Shown: one piece after another, positions 1 through 8,517 of the stretch
How the letters are laid out: every line of letters starts with the position of its first letter
Position numbering within the stretch: the first letter of the stretch is position 1
Assembly (NCBI GenBank): GCA_002405525.1
Contig: DHLY01000098.1
Location: forward strand, 48,122-84,902
Source of the DNA: Proteobacteria bacterium UBA4656
Lineage (GTDB): Bacteria; Pseudomonadota; Gammaproteobacteria; Xanthomonadales; Ahniellaceae
Direction: 5' to 3'
Length of the DNA: 36,781 nucleotides
Made by a program: the position numbers and the translations under genes
The notes under the pieces: generated by a model
The model's database searches: none
What the model was told of the DNA's origin: nothing
What the model saw: the letters and a program-made list of their open reading frames with translations, nothing else

Positions 1-1677
1 GGCGTCGTCCGGGTCGGCGATCGCACGCTGGACAGCCCGAACCATCGCGTGGTCGACCTGCGCATCGACGCGGCGGCGACGCCCGGCGACATCGTGCTGC
101 GCCTGCGGGGATCGACCGCCGAACGGGTGGTCGTGGTGCCGCTCGCGGCACGACGCCCCGGCAGCGCCGCGCGCGAGGGCTTCGGACCGCGCGATGCCAT
201 CCTGAACCTGATGCCCGACCGGTTCGCCGACGGCGATCCCGGCAACGACCGCGTGCCCGGGATGCGCGAAGCGGCCGACCGCAAGAACCCGGGTGCACGG
301 CACGGCGGCGATCTCGCCGGGATGTCCGCCGCGCTCGACTACATCGCCGGCATGGGCTTCACCATGGTCTGGCCGACGCCGGTGCTGGAGAACGACCAGC
401 CGGCCTTCTCGTACCACGGCTACGCGATCACCGACCTGTATCGGGTGGACCCGCGCTTCGGCAGCAACGAGGACTACCGCGACTTCGTCGCCAAAGCCCG
501 CGCCAAGGGCATCGGCATCATCCAGGACATCGTCCCCAACCACATCGGCCACCACCATCCGTGGGCCGCCGACCCGCCGACGCCGGGCTGGATCAGCAAC
601 GGCAACCGTTTCGTCGAGACCCACCACGGCCGCACCGCGGTCACCGACCCGTACGCACCGGCCGTCGACCGCGAGAACTTCCAGCACGGCTGGTTCCACC
701 CGACGATGCCCGACCTCGACCAGCGCGATCCGGTGCTGGCGCGGTACCTGGAACAGAACGCGATCTGGTGGATCGAGTACGCCGACCTCTCCGGCCTGCG
801 CGTGGACACGTACGGCTACTCGGACACGGCGTTCCTGCAGGGCTGGGTGCGCGCGATCCTCGCCGAGTACCCGCGCTTCACCATCGTCGGCGAGGAATGG
901 AGCGCGAATCCCGCCGTCGTCGCCCACTGGCAGGCACCCGGGCGCGACTGGTCGGGCAGCACGCGCGGCACGCCGAGCCTGATGGACTTCCCGCTCAGCG
1001 AGGCGATCCGCAAGGCGCTCACCGAGCCGGAGGGTTTCACCACCGGCATGGGCCGCATCCACGAGATGCTGGGCAACGATCGCCTGTACGCCGCTCCGTC
1101 GCGCCTGGTCGTGTTCGAAGGCAACCACGACAAGCCGCGCATCTTCAGCGTGCTGGGCGAGGATCCGGCGGCGCTGCGCATCGCGCTGGGGCTGGTGGCG
1201 ACGCTGCCGCGGATCGCGCAGTTCTACTACGGCACCGAGGTGCTGATGACGAGCACGGTCGAGCGCGACGACCTCGCCGCCCGCCGCGACTTCCCGGGTG
1301 GCTGGCCGGGCGATGCGGTGTCCGCCTTCACCGGCGCGGGGCTCAGCAAGGCCCAACGCGACCTGCAGGACTGGATGCGCCGCCTGCTGCGCTGGCGCGC
1401 CGGATCGCCGGCGATCGCCACGGGTCGCTTCCTGCATTACCAGCCGCGCCAGGGCGCCTACGTCTACTTCCGTCGTGCGCCGGAACAGGCGGTGATGGTG
1501 GTGGTCAATCGCAACGATGCGCCGCTGGCCTTCGATCGCACGCGGTTCGCGGAAGGGCTGCAGGGCGCCCGCACCGGCACCGACGTGATGACCGGCGCGC
1601 CGATCGACCTCGCGGACGGCGCGCGCTTCCCGCCGCAGAGCATCACGCTGGTGGTGCTCGCGCCGGACGGCGGTTGA
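1..1677 (+). CDS. GH13 alpha-amylase family glycosidase (cyclomaltodextrinase-like), 5' end missing
   Basis: Hydrolyses alpha-1,4-glucans or cyclodextrins. The reading frame is open from base 1, so the true start lies outside the window and the GTG at 49 is internal. The first ~60 codons look like the end of an immunoglobulin-like N-terminal domain, as in cyclomaltodextrinases. The (beta/alpha)8 barrel shows all four GH13 regions: DIVPNH (Asp at 526), GLRVD with the nucleophile Asp at 805-807, VGEEW with the acid/base Glu at 892-894, and EGNHD with His-Asp at 1126-1131. A beta-sandwich C domain ends the protein. All catalytic residues are present, so it should be active. No signal peptide can be judged because the N terminus is missing. 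It converges on dnaE2 with a 37-bp gap. Exact substrate is not decidable from sequence. Confidence 0.9.
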   Translation, partial: GVVRVGDRTLDSPNHRVVDLRIDAAATPGDIVLRLRGSTAERVVVVPLAARRPGSAAREGFGPRDAILNLMPDRFADGDPGNDRVPGMREAADRKNPGARHGGDLAGMSAALDYIAGMGFTMVWPTPVLENDQPAFSYHGYAITDLYRVDPRFGSNEDYRDFVAKARAKGIGIIQDIVPNHIGHHHPWAADPPTPGWISNGNRFVETHHGRTAVTDPYAPAVDRENFQHGWFHPTMPDLDQRDPVLARYLEQNAIWWIEYADLSGLRVDTYGYSDTAFLQGWVRAILAEYPRFTIVGEEWSANPAVVAHWQAPGRDWSGSTRGTPSLMDFPLSEAIRKALTEPEGFTTGMGRIHEMLGNDRLYAAPSRLVVFEGNHDKPRIFSVLGEDPAALRIALGLVATLPRIAQFYYGTEVLMTSTVERDDLAARRDFPGGWPGDAVSAFTGAGLSKAQRDLQDWMRRLLRWRAGSPAIATGRFLHYQPRQGAYVYFRRAPEQAVMVVVNRNDAPLAFDRTRFAEGLQGARTGTDVMTGAPIDLADGARFPPQSITLVVLAPDGG

Positions 1678-1692
1678 CCGGGCGGACAGGTC

Positions 1693-1709
1693 GGCGGCCC
1701 GCGGCCGCC
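1693..1709. terminator. Possible bidirectional hairpin between convergent genes
   Basis: GGCGGCC and GGCCGCC form a 7-bp stem with a 3-base loop in the 37-bp gap between the amylase and dnaE2 stops. There is no T tract on either strand, so termination is uncertain. Confidence 0.35.
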
Positions 1710-1714
1710 GCGGC

Positions 1715-4700
1715 TCAGTGGAAGTCGCGCGAACGCGCGTCGAGCCCGGACAGCAGCGGCGTCCAGTCGTGCAGGCGGTGCGCGACGAGGTGGCGCACGC
1801 CATCGGCGACCTGCAGTTCGCCGTCGACCGCGAGCACGGTGGACTCGACCAGTTCGCGACGCTGCCTGGCGGCGAGCTTGAGCCAGACCACCACGTTGAC
1901 CGTGCCGGTCTCGTCTTCCAGGGTGACGAAGGTGACGCCGCTGGCCGTGCCCGGCCGCTGGCGCACGGTGACCAGGCCCGCGGTGCGCGCGGGCGCGCCG
2001 TGGCCGAGTTCGCCGAGTTGTGCGGCGCTGCGCGCGCGTCGCTTCGCCAGCGCGGCGCGGATCAGGGCCATCGGGTGCTTGCCGAGCGTGTAGCCGAGGT
2101 GCGCGTAGTCGCTGAAGGTGTCCTGCGCCGCGGTCGGTGGCGCGAGCGACACGGCCTGTTCGGCGATCCGCGCGCCGTCGAGCACGTCCGGCATCGCCTC
2201 GGCGCCGGCCACGGCCCAGTGCACGCGGTGGCGGTGGCCGGCGAGGCTGCGCAGCGCGCCGGCCTCGGCCAGGCGCTGGCGTTCGAAGCGGTTCAGCGCG
2301 GCGCGCTCGACCAGGTCCTGCACGTCGCGGAACGGCTGTTCCTGGCGCGCGGCGGCGATGCGCCCGGCGGCATCGGGCGACAGGCCGCGGACCATGCGCA
2401 GGCCGAGGCGCAGTGAAAGCGGCGAATGGCGAATGGCGAATGGCGAATGGCAAGCAGCCTGCGCTGCTTCCTCGCTCCCCTGCGCTTCCCATTCGCCATT
2501 CGCCATTGAGCGCGCCGCAGGCTCGCGGTCCATTCGCTGCTCCGAGCGCGCCGCAGGCGCGCGGTCCATTCGCTGCGCGGAGCGCACCCGCGGTTCCTCC
2601 AGCGAGCAATCCCACCCACTCCACGACACGTCCGCCGGCCGCACCTCGACGCCGTGGCGCTGCAGGTCGGCGAGGATCTGCGGCGGCTGGTAGAAGCCCA
2701 TCGGCTGCGCGTTGAGCAGCGCGCAAGCGAACACTTCCGGGTGATGGCACTTCAGCCAACACGAGACGTAGACGATCAGCGCGAAGCTCGCCGCGTGCGA
2801 CTCGGGGAAACCGTAGGAGCCGAAGCCCTTGATCTGTTCGAACACCTGCAGCGCGAAGGCTTCGTCGTAGCCACGCTCGGTCATGCCGGCGACGATGCGC
2901 TGCTGGAAGGGATCAAGCCCGCCGCGGCGCTTCCAGGCCGCCATCGAGCGGCGCAGCTTGTCGGCCTCGCCCGGCGTGAAGCCGGCGGCGACGATGGCGA
3001 GCTGCATCACCTGCTCCTGGAAGATCGGCACGCCCAGCGTGCGCCCGAACACCTCGCGCAGCGCTTCCGAGGGATAGGTGACGGGCTCGAGGCCCTGCCG
3101 GCGGCGCAGATACGGGTGCACCATCTTGCCCTGGATGGGACCGGGGCGGACGATCGCGACCTCGACCACGAGATCGTAGAAAGTCGCGGGCTTCAGGCGC
3201 GGCAGCATCGCCATCTGCGCGCGCGATTCGATCTGGAACACGCCGAGGGTGTCGGCACGCTGGATCATGGCGTAGGTCGCGGTGTCCTCCGGCGGCACGG
3301 TGGCGGGCGCGAGGTCGACGCCGCGGTGCTGGCGCAGCAGGTCGAAGGCGCGGTGCAGACAGGTCAGCATGCCGAGCGCGAGGCAGTCGACCTTCAGCAG
3401 CCCCAGCGTGTCCAGGTCGTCCTTGTCCCACTGGATCACGGTGCGGTCCGGCATCGCCGCGTTCTCCACCGGCACCAGTTCGTGCAGCGGGTGGTGCGAG
3501 ATCACGAATCCGCCAACATGCTGCGACAGGTGCTGCGGGAAGTCCTGCAGTTCGCGCGACAGGGCGAGCAGCTGGCGCAGGGTGCGCGAGGCGGGATCGA
3601 AGCCGCGCTCGGCCAGGCGGGCCTCGATGTCGCTGATGTCGTCCCACCACGACAGCGCGCCGGCGAGCTGTTCCAACTGGTCGGCCGACATCCCCAGCGC
3701 CTTGCCGACGTCGCGCACCGCGCTCCTGGGCCGGTAGCAGATCACGGTGGCGGCGAGTGCGGCGCGCTCGCGGCCGTACTTGCGGTAGATGTACTGGATC
3801 ACCTCCTCGCGCCGCTCGTGCTCGAAGTCGACGTCGATGTCGGGCGGCTCGTTTCGCTCCCTGGAGATGAAGCGCTCGAACAGCAGGTTGCCGCGCGCGG
3901 GATCGACCTCGGTGATGCCGAGCACGAAGCACACGGCTGAATTGGCCGCTGAGCCGCGCCCCTGGCAGAGGATCCCCTGCTGTCGCGCGTAGCGCACGAT
4001 GTCGTGCACGGTGAGGAAGTACGACTCGTAGCGCAGTTCGGCGATCAGCGCGAGTTCGTGCTCGACCTGGGCGCGCACCTTGGCCGGCACGCCGGTCGGG
4101 AAACGCCAGCGCAAGCCGTCCTCGGTCAACTGGCGCAAGTGGGTGGCGGCGGTGAGGCCCGGCGGCACCAGTTCATGCGGGTATTCGTAGCGCAGCTCGC
4201 GCAGGTTGAAGGTGCAGGCTTCGGCGATGCGCGCGGCTTCCGCCATCAGTTCGCGCGGGTAGATCGCGGCCAGCGCCTCGCGCGTGCGCAGGTGGCGCTC
4301 GCCGTTGGGGAACAGCCGCGCGCCGGCCTCGGCCACCGTGGTGTTGTGGCGGATCGCGGTGAGCACGTCCTGCAGCGCCTTGCGTCGGCGCACGTGCATG
4401 TGGACGTCGCCGCAGGCCACCGCCGGCACGCCGTGGGCGTGCGCGAGTTCGATCAGCGCCGCGAGGCGCTCCGCGTCGTCGGCGGCGCGGTGCAGTTCGA
4501 CCGCGAGATGGCAGCGATCGGGGAAGAGGTCGCACATCCAGGCAAGAAAATCGGAGTCAGAGGACCTTTTTGCCGCAGAACGATATCGGCCCTTTGCCGT
4601 TTCCTCTGGTGGAGAAAAGGTGCTCTGACTCCGGTTTTCATGCGTCAGGAAGATCGCCCGCAGTCCCGCCCGCGGCAGCGCCTCGAGGTCATCGCACAGC

Positions 4701-5050
4701 AGGCGGTAGCTGCCCTTCTCCGCCGAGCGTCGCGCGTGGGTGATGATGCGGCAGAGGTTCGCGTAGCCGGCGAGGTCCTCGACCAGCAGCACGCAGCGCG
4801 GTCCGTCGACGAGCGCGAACTCGGCACCCACGATGAGCCTGAGGCCGGTCTCCTGCGCGGCCTCGTGGGCGCGCACGATGCCGGCGAGACTGCATTCGTC
4901 GGTGATGGCGAGCGCGGTGTAGCCGAGTTTCCGCGCGCGCTCGAACAGTTCGCGCGCGGTGGATGCGCCGCGCTGGAAACTGAAGTTGGAGACGCAGTGC
5001 AGTTCGGCGTAGGGCGGCGCTTCGACGGCCTTCGGACGGCTGGGCGACAC
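1715..5050 (-). CDS. dnaE2: Error-prone DNA polymerase DnaE2 (ImuC) with two in-frame repeat insertions
   Basis: Replicative-type C-family polymerase used for SOS translesion synthesis with ImuA and ImuB. An N-terminal PHP domain begins at YAELHC. The palm motif PDIDVDF (~residues 403-409) carries the catalytic aspartates. A helix-hairpin-helix region ([11 protein letters not shown]) and an OB fold follow, and the protein ends in RSRDFH, a usual DnaE2 ending. I chose the GTG at 5050 (1111 aa) because GGAAG lies 7 bases upstream and family homology starts just after it. The frame is open back to 5260, but that 70-residue Arg/Ser-rich stretch covers hairpin DNA and looks non-coding. Two segments are foreign to the family: ~residues 138-168, encoded by a terminal-inverted-repeat element, and ~819-880, encoded by tandem and inverted repeats. 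Both keep the frame. The family is usually ~1030-1090 aa, so the excess fits the insertions. Confidence 0.93.
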   Translation of the reverse strand: MSPSRPKAVEAPPYAELHCVSNFSFQRGASTARELFERARKLGYTALAITDECSLAGIVRAHEAAQETGLRLIVGAEFALVDGPRCVLLVEDLAGYANLCRIITHARRSAEKGSYRLLCDDLEALPRAGLRAIFLTHENRSQSTFSPPEETAKGRYRSAAKRSSDSDFLAWMCDLFPDRCHLAVELHRAADDAERLAALIELAHAHGVPAVACGDVHMHVRRRKALQDVLTAIRHNTTVAEAGARLFPNGERHLRTREALAAIYPRELMAEAARIAEACTFNLRELRYEYPHELVPPGLTAATHLRQLTEDGLRWRFPTGVPAKVRAQVEHELALIAELRYESYFLTVHDIVRYARQQGILCQGRGSAANSAVCFVLGITEVDPARGNLLFERFISRERNEPPDIDVDFEHERREEVIQYIYRKYGRERAALAATVICYRPRSAVRDVGKALGMSADQLEQLAGALSWWDDISDIEARLAERGFDPASRTLRQLLALSRELQDFPQHLSQHVGGFVISHHPLHELVPVENAAMPDRTVIQWDKDDLDTLGLLKVDCLALGMLTCLHRAFDLLRQHRGVDLAPATVPPEDTATYAMIQRADTLGVFQIESRAQMAMLPRLKPATFYDLVVEVAIVRPGPIQGKMVHPYLRRRQGLEPVTYPSEALREVFGRTLGVPIFQEQVMQLAIVAAGFTPGEADKLRRSMAAWKRRGGLDPFQQRIVAGMTERGYDEAFALQVFEQIKGFGSYGFPESHAASFALIVYVSCWLKCHHPEVFACALLNAQPMGFYQPPQILADLQRHGVEVRPADVSWSGWDCSLEEPRVRSAQRMDRAPAARSEQRMDREPAARSMANGEWEAQGSEEAAQAACHSPFAIRHSPLSLRLGLRMVRGLSPDAAGRIAAARQEQPFRDVQDLVERAALNRFERQRLAEAGALRSLAGHRHRVHWAVAGAEAMPDVLDGARIAEQAVSLAPPTAAQDTFSDYAHLGYTLGKHPMALIRAALAKRRARSAAQLGELGHGAPARTAGLVTVRQRPGTASGVTFVTLEDETGTVNVVVWLKLAARQRRELVESTVLAVDGELQVADGVRHLVAHRLHDWTPLLSGLDARSRDFH
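2422..2507. repeat. Inverted 7-mer repeat cluster inside dnaE2
   Basis: Four tandem GCGAATG units (2422-2449) face an opposed run of CATTCGC units (2490-2507). The arms give a perfect 19-bp inverted repeat (2432-2450 with 2489-2507). After one mismatch four more pairs follow, leaving a ~30-base loop. In the dnaE2 frame it reads as MANGEWE and [10 protein letters not shown] recall similar GAATGGC repeats between genes in Xanthomonadales genomes, but this is memory, not a search. Confidence 0.85.
2508..2585. repeat. Tandem 36-bp repeat inside dnaE2
   Basis: Two adjacent 36-base units (2508-2543 and 2544-2579), each starting GAGCGCGCCGCAGG, differ at only a few bases. A truncated third copy follows. 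Thirty-six bases equal 12 codons, so the unit number can change without breaking dnaE2. On the coding strand they give [12 protein letters not shown] and [12 protein letters not shown]. They abut the inverted 7-mer cluster. Confidence 0.88.
4547..4638. mobile_element. ~92-bp miniature element with terminal inverted repeats, inserted in frame in dnaE2
   Basis: The two ends are ~25-bp inverted repeats with two mismatches near the middle. Each contains CGGAGTCAGAG followed by a CACC or GACC core and CTTTT, and each is bounded outside by AAAA/TTTT. The interior is richer in A+T than the surrounding gene. No clear target duplication is visible. The DNA has no coding capacity of its own and reads through in the dnaE2 frame from about HENRSQ to SDSDF. 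This end sequence resembles palindromic intergenic repeats common in proteobacteria, some of which are tied to RAYT (IS200-like) transposases. That family link is recollection. Confidence 0.85.
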
Positions 5051-5272
5051 GGCATGGCTTCCGCGGCGGGAAGCGCCCACGCTCGCCGTGCGCGGTCTCA
5101 GAACCTGCGAGGAAACCCGCTTCCTGCGGGTTTCTTCGGTCGCTGTTGCATCCGATCCGCAAGTGGGCACGGCCTCGCCCGACCGCGAGCCCGCGTCGCG
5201 GGCTCGTGGTGTCCGCGACTTCGGATGCGTGCCGCGCGATGCCACGGGCCGGCGGGCCATGGCGGTCGCGCG
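5051..5272. repeat. imuB-dnaE2 spacer with nested inverted repeats
   Basis: This 222-bp spacer contains GAAACCCGC/GCGGGTTTC (5112-5120 with 5126-5134, 5-base loop), a terminator-like hairpin. It also holds a 21-base near-perfect palindrome, CGAGCCCGCG/CGCGGGCTCG (5186-5206), enclosed by GCATCCGA and TCGGATGC (about 5149 and 5220). Hairpins lying inside the open frame argue against a dnaE2 start at 5260. They might tune read-through from imuB into dnaE2. Confidence 0.6.
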
Positions 5273-6751
5273 TCAGGCGAACAGGCCGTGCACGAACCAG
5301 CCGTCGCGCGGCGGCCGTTCGCGATAGGCCCACAGGCGCAGGCCCTGCGCGGTGGCGATGCGGAAGTAGTCGCGCGACACCGGCGCGCCGTCCCACCAGC
5401 CGGACTCGATGCGCTCGGGGCCCTCGAAGCCGATCGCGCCACCAGCCTGGCGCAGCCACCAGTCCAGCGGCTGCGCGGGTTCGAGCAGGAACAGCGGGCG
5501 TTCGGCGCCAGCGGCCGGCGGCGGCGGTTCGCGCACGGCGTCGGGCTTCGCGGTGGGGCCCGCGCGTTCGACCGGCAGCGGCCGCTCGCTCGCCGGAGGG
5601 CGAGCGCCCGCGCACTCGGGGCGATGGTCGTCGTGCAGGGCGAGCCGGCGCACGGCCTGCGCGCCCAGCCGGCTCGACAGGCGTTCCAACACGCGGCCGA
5701 TGTCCTCGCGCTCGGTGGCCGCGGCGAAGAGATCACGCGCGGCGCCGTCCTCGGCCGCGCACTCCGGCGCCTCCAGGCCGATCGACAGCACCGGCGCCGG
5801 CAGCGCGAGGCGCTCGATCTGCGCGCGCGCCAGCGCGCGCAGGTGTTCGACGTCGGCGCTGGGGCGCACCAGGCCGAGGGTGACGAGGGTCGGCGGATGG
5901 CGTTCGTGGCGCAGCGCGAGCACCGCGCGCTGCAGGCGCAGCTGGCGCACCGCGAGCCAGGCCCCGAGTTCACGCAGCAACCGGCCGACCGGGAAGGCCA
6001 GCGCTTCGCCGTGTTCGACCGCATACGGCAGTTCGAGGCCGGCGGCGAAGCGCTCCGGTGGGCGGAAGGGTTCCACCGGCTCGGGCCGGCGGCCGAACAG
6101 GCGATCGAGCCAGTCGACCACCTCGCGGCCGAAACGCCGCGCCAGTTCGGCGCGCGGCAGGCGCAGCAGGGCGTCGAGCCGCCGCACGCCGATGCCGTCG
6201 AGCCCGGCGCGCGCGGCGGCGGGGATCTCGGCCAGATCCAGCGGCCAGCTGGCGATCAATCCCTGCAGGGTGTCGACGCGGCGCACGATGCGGCGCTCAC
6301 CGCGCCGCGCCAGCAGGCGCGCGGCCGCCGGGGTGGGACCGATCGCGGCGGTGGTGGCATAACCCTGGGCCTCGCAGGCGGCGAGCAGCGCGCGCGACAG
6401 CGGCACCAGCCCGTCGAACAATCGCTGGCTGGCCTCGACCTCCAGCAGCAGGCTGTGGTCGCCCATGAAGCCGACATGGGAGGAAAAGCCGAGCGCGACC
6501 AGCGCCAGCGCACACAGCGCCTCGCGTTCGCCGGCCGGCGAACGGGGCAACAGGCGCAGGTGGTCGCACAGCGCGAGCGCGGCGGCCACCGTGTGGCCCT
6601 CGCGCACACCGGCACCGCGCGCGGCGTCATTGGGCAGCGCGATGCGCGGCGTGTTGCCCTCGACCGCGGTCAGCGCGAAGGGGCCGTCCTGCGCGGCAGG
6701 ACCGAGTCGGTCCAGCGGCAAACGCGGAAAGCGGAGGGCAAGCCAGAGCAT
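5273..6751 (-). CDS. imuB: ImuB, Y-family polymerase-like translesion protein
   Basis: Non-catalytic Y-family relative that links DnaE2 to the beta clamp and to ImuA. It starts at the ATG at 6751, giving MLWLALRFPRLPLD, a typical ImuB opening in which the first metal-binding Asp of true Y-family polymerases is replaced. The frame is open further upstream but that stretch is the antisense of imuA. Length is 492 aa, normal for the family. Palm and little-finger-like regions are followed by a Pro/Ala-rich linker and a conserved end (SGWWDGAPVSRDYF, WFVHGLFA). A clamp-binding motif may be ARDLF in the middle third, but this is weak. The imuA stop is 16 bases upstream, so the two are surely co-transcribed. 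Confidence 0.93.
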   Translation of the reverse strand: MLWLALRFPRLPLDRLGPAAQDGPFALTAVEGNTPRIALPNDAARGAGVREGHTVAAALALCDHLRLLPRSPAGEREALCALALVALGFSSHVGFMGDHSLLLEVEASQRLFDGLVPLSRALLAACEAQGYATTAAIGPTPAAARLLARRGERRIVRRVDTLQGLIASWPLDLAEIPAAARAGLDGIGVRRLDALLRLPRAELARRFGREVVDWLDRLFGRRPEPVEPFRPPERFAAGLELPYAVEHGEALAFPVGRLLRELGAWLAVRQLRLQRAVLALRHERHPPTLVTLGLVRPSADVEHLRALARAQIERLALPAPVLSIGLEAPECAAEDGAARDLFAAATEREDIGRVLERLSSRLGAQAVRRLALHDDHRPECAGARPPASERPLPVERAGPTAKPDAVREPPPPAAGAERPLFLLEPAQPLDWWLRQAGGAIGFEGPERIESGWWDGAPVSRDYFRIATAQGLRLWAYRERPPRDGWFVHGLFA

Positions 6752-6767
6752 GGCGGCGGCGGCCCGC

Positions 6768-7745
6768 TCACGATCGACGCAGGCGTTCGCGGCGCGCCAC
6801 CGCGCGCCAGTCGGACGCGTCGCCCTCCTCGCGGCCGTCGATCCCCCGTCCCGGCTGGACCGGGCCGCGGGCCGGCGGCAGCAGCGCGCGCAGCGGGGAC
6901 GTCGCCGCGGCGCCGAGGGTGGCGACGCCGGACTTCGACCCCGCGGCCTTCGCCGGCGCGTCCTTCGCTGCAATGCCGTTCGATGGCGCGCCGTTCGGAA
7001 GCGCCGATGCCGTCGCTGCGACCGGCGCGGGCGCCACCCCGCCCTCGCCCGCCGGCGCGTCGGTGCGCTGCGCGGCCTGCGCCGCGCGCCAGCGCGGTTG
7101 CTTCGCCAGCAGGCGCAGGCGCTGGCCACGCTCGGCGCGCCAGTCTCCACCGCGGCATTTGACGATCTCGAAGGTGCCGTCGGCGTCGATGCGCAGGCGC
7201 AGCGCGGCGGGCGACAGGCGCTGCGCGGCCGTTTCGGGCCGGAACAGCACGGCCAGCGACTGGCCGCTTTCGGCTGCGAGCTGCAGGCGGCGCAGCGCGT
7301 TGGCATCCTCGCCGTCCCACCAAAGCAGCACCGCGCCGCAGGCGCCGCCGCGCAGGAGTTGCTCGGCCGCCCACAGCGCCTGCTGCGCGCGCGCCGGCGC
7401 GTGGCGCAGTCCGGGCTGCGGCGGTTCGACCACCAGGCAGCGTTCGATGTCGACGCCGGCGGAGGCCAGCGCCGGCGCGTACAACGGATGCGGCGGCGCG
7501 ACCCAGGCCAGCCAGCGCGCGGATTCGCGCAGTTGGGCCAACGCCGGCAGCAGCAGGCCGATTTCGCCCATGCCGGGCTGTGCGCAGCAGACCTCGGTCA
7601 GCACGCCCAGCGGCCAGCCACCGCCGGGCAGCAGCGCATCCAGCGCGGCGTGCCCGCTGGCGATCGCCGGCTGCGCGCGCGACCGGCACGGGCCACGCCA
7701 GACGTCGGGGCGTTCGAGCAGCGGGTCGAGGCCGGCCTTGTTCAT
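6768..7745 (-). CDS. imuA: ImuA, translesion synthesis-associated RecA/SulA-like protein
   Basis: Partner of ImuB and DnaE2 in SOS mutagenesis; ImuA is a distant RecA relative. The core runs from about residue 27 ([19 protein letters not shown], then LTEVCC) to the conserved [18 protein letters not shown]. The ATG at 7745 overlaps the lexA stop as ATGA, so the two are translationally coupled. Length is 325 aa, clearly longer than usual for ImuA. The excess is a ~100-residue Ala/Pro/Gly-rich tail after [11 protein letters not shown] that looks disordered and ends just before imuB. The tail may be an extension specific to this lineage. Confidence 0.9.
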   Translation of the reverse strand: MNKAGLDPLLERPDVWRGPCRSRAQPAIASGHAALDALLPGGGWPLGVLTEVCCAQPGMGEIGLLLPALAQLRESARWLAWVAPPHPLYAPALASAGVDIERCLVVEPPQPGLRHAPARAQQALWAAEQLLRGGACGAVLLWWDGEDANALRRLQLAAESGQSLAVLFRPETAAQRLSPAALRLRIDADGTFEIVKCRGGDWRAERGQRLRLLAKQPRWRAAQAAQRTDAPAGEGGVAPAPVAATASALPNGAPSNGIAAKDAPAKAAGSKSGVATLGAAATSPLRALLPPARGPVQPGRGIDGREEGDASDWRAVARRERLRRS

Positions 7746-8404
7746 CGGCTGCCGACCGTGGTGCGCAGCACGCCCACCACCACGCCTTCCAGCGCCATCG
7801 GCTCGCCGGCGGGATCGACCTCGATCGGCGCGAAGTCGGGATGGGCCGGCAGCAGTCGCACCTGGCCGCCGCGGCGCTGCAGGCGCTTGACCGTCGCCTC
7901 GTCGCCGATCCGCGCCACCACCATCTCGCCGTCGCGCGCCTCCGGCGTGCGGCGCACGGCGACCAGGTCACCGTCGAGGATGCCGGCGTCGCGCATGCTC
8001 TCGCCGCGCACGCGCAACAGGTAGTCGGCGCGGCTGGCGAACAGCGAAGGATCGATCACTACCTGGCGCTCGACGTGCTGCTCGGCGAGGATCGGCGCGC
8101 CGGCGGCCACCCGGCCGACCAGCGGCAGCGTGGCAGCAGCGCCCGCGTCCTCGCGCGCCGCGGACGCGCTGCGCGCGCGGCCCTTGCCGCGCAGCACGCG
8201 GATCCCGCGGTGCCCGGCCTCCAGCGCGATCGCACCCTTGCGCGCCAGCGCGCGCAGGTGTTCCTCCGCCGCGTTGGCGGAGCGGAAGCCGAAGGCCTGC
8301 GCGATCTCGGCGCGGGTCGGCGGATAGCCGCGCGCGGCGACCTCGCGCTCGATGAGGGCGAGAATCTCGCGCTGGCGGGGGGTCAGGTCATCGGTCGGCG
8401 GCAT
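7742..8404 (-). CDS. lexA: LexA SOS repressor
   Basis: Represses the SOS regulon and self-cleaves when RecA filaments form. It has an N-terminal winged helix ([11 protein letters not shown], then [12 protein letters not shown]) and a C-terminal S24 peptidase fold. Counting from the chosen start, the cleavage site is Ala101-Gly102 (VAAGAP), the nucleophile Ser136 (GESM) and the general base Lys173 (ATVKRL), all intact. Two ATGs are possible: 8413 and 8404. I prefer 8404 (220 aa) because 8413 lies inside the LexA box and the predicted -10 element. It is the first gene of lexA-imuA-imuB-dnaE2, so the cassette carries and controls its own repressor. Confidence 0.94.
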   Translation of the reverse strand: MPPTDDLTPRQREILALIEREVAARGYPPTRAEIAQAFGFRSANAAEEHLRALARKGAIALEAGHRGIRVLRGKGRARSASAAREDAGAAATLPLVGRVAAGAPILAEQHVERQVVIDPSLFASRADYLLRVRGESMRDAGILDGDLVAVRRTPEARDGEMVVARIGDEATVKRLQRRGGQVRLLPAHPDFAPIEVDPAGEPMALEGVVVGVLRTTVGSR

Positions 8405-8405
8405 A

Positions 8406-8441
8406 CTGTACATTTATACAGCGGTTGCCCCGCCCCCGCAA
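8406..8441 (-). promoter_or_regulatory. LexA box and promoter of lexA-imuA-imuB-dnaE2
   Basis: The sequence CTGTATAAATGTACAG (8421-8406, minus strand) matches the enterobacterial CTGT-N8-ACAG operator. A -10 hexamer TATAAA (8418-8413) lies inside it, and a -35 TTGCGG (8441-8436) lies 17 bases upstream. Bound LexA would block the promoter directly. The expected start point falls within a few bases of the ATG at 8404, leaving almost no leader and no Shine-Dalgarno site. Confidence 0.85.
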
Positions 8442-8517
8442 GGGTTCCCGATGCCAGCGCCACGCCGGCTCGGCGGGCGGCGCATAGTCGGCGGTTTCCC
8501 GCCGTGCCGCGCCGCCC

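Noticed and set aside
2422..2585. CRISPR-like array
   Set aside because: Units are 7 and 36 bases without unique spacers and are read in frame within dnaE2; no cas genes are present.
5051..5260. Upstream start for dnaE2 adding 70 residues
   Set aside because: The stretch is Arg/Ser rich, encoded by hairpins, and unlike any DnaE2 N terminus; the GTG at 5050 has a ribosome site and matches the family.
4004..7162. 1052-codon open frame on the plus strand
   Set aside because: It is antisense to dnaE2, imuB and imuA, has no family motifs, and its composition (Arg, Gln, Gly, His rich) is typical of shadow frames in GC-rich DNA.
8405..8413. lexA start at the ATG at 8413
   Set aside because: It lies inside the LexA box and overlaps the predicted -10 element, so it is unlikely to be within the transcript.
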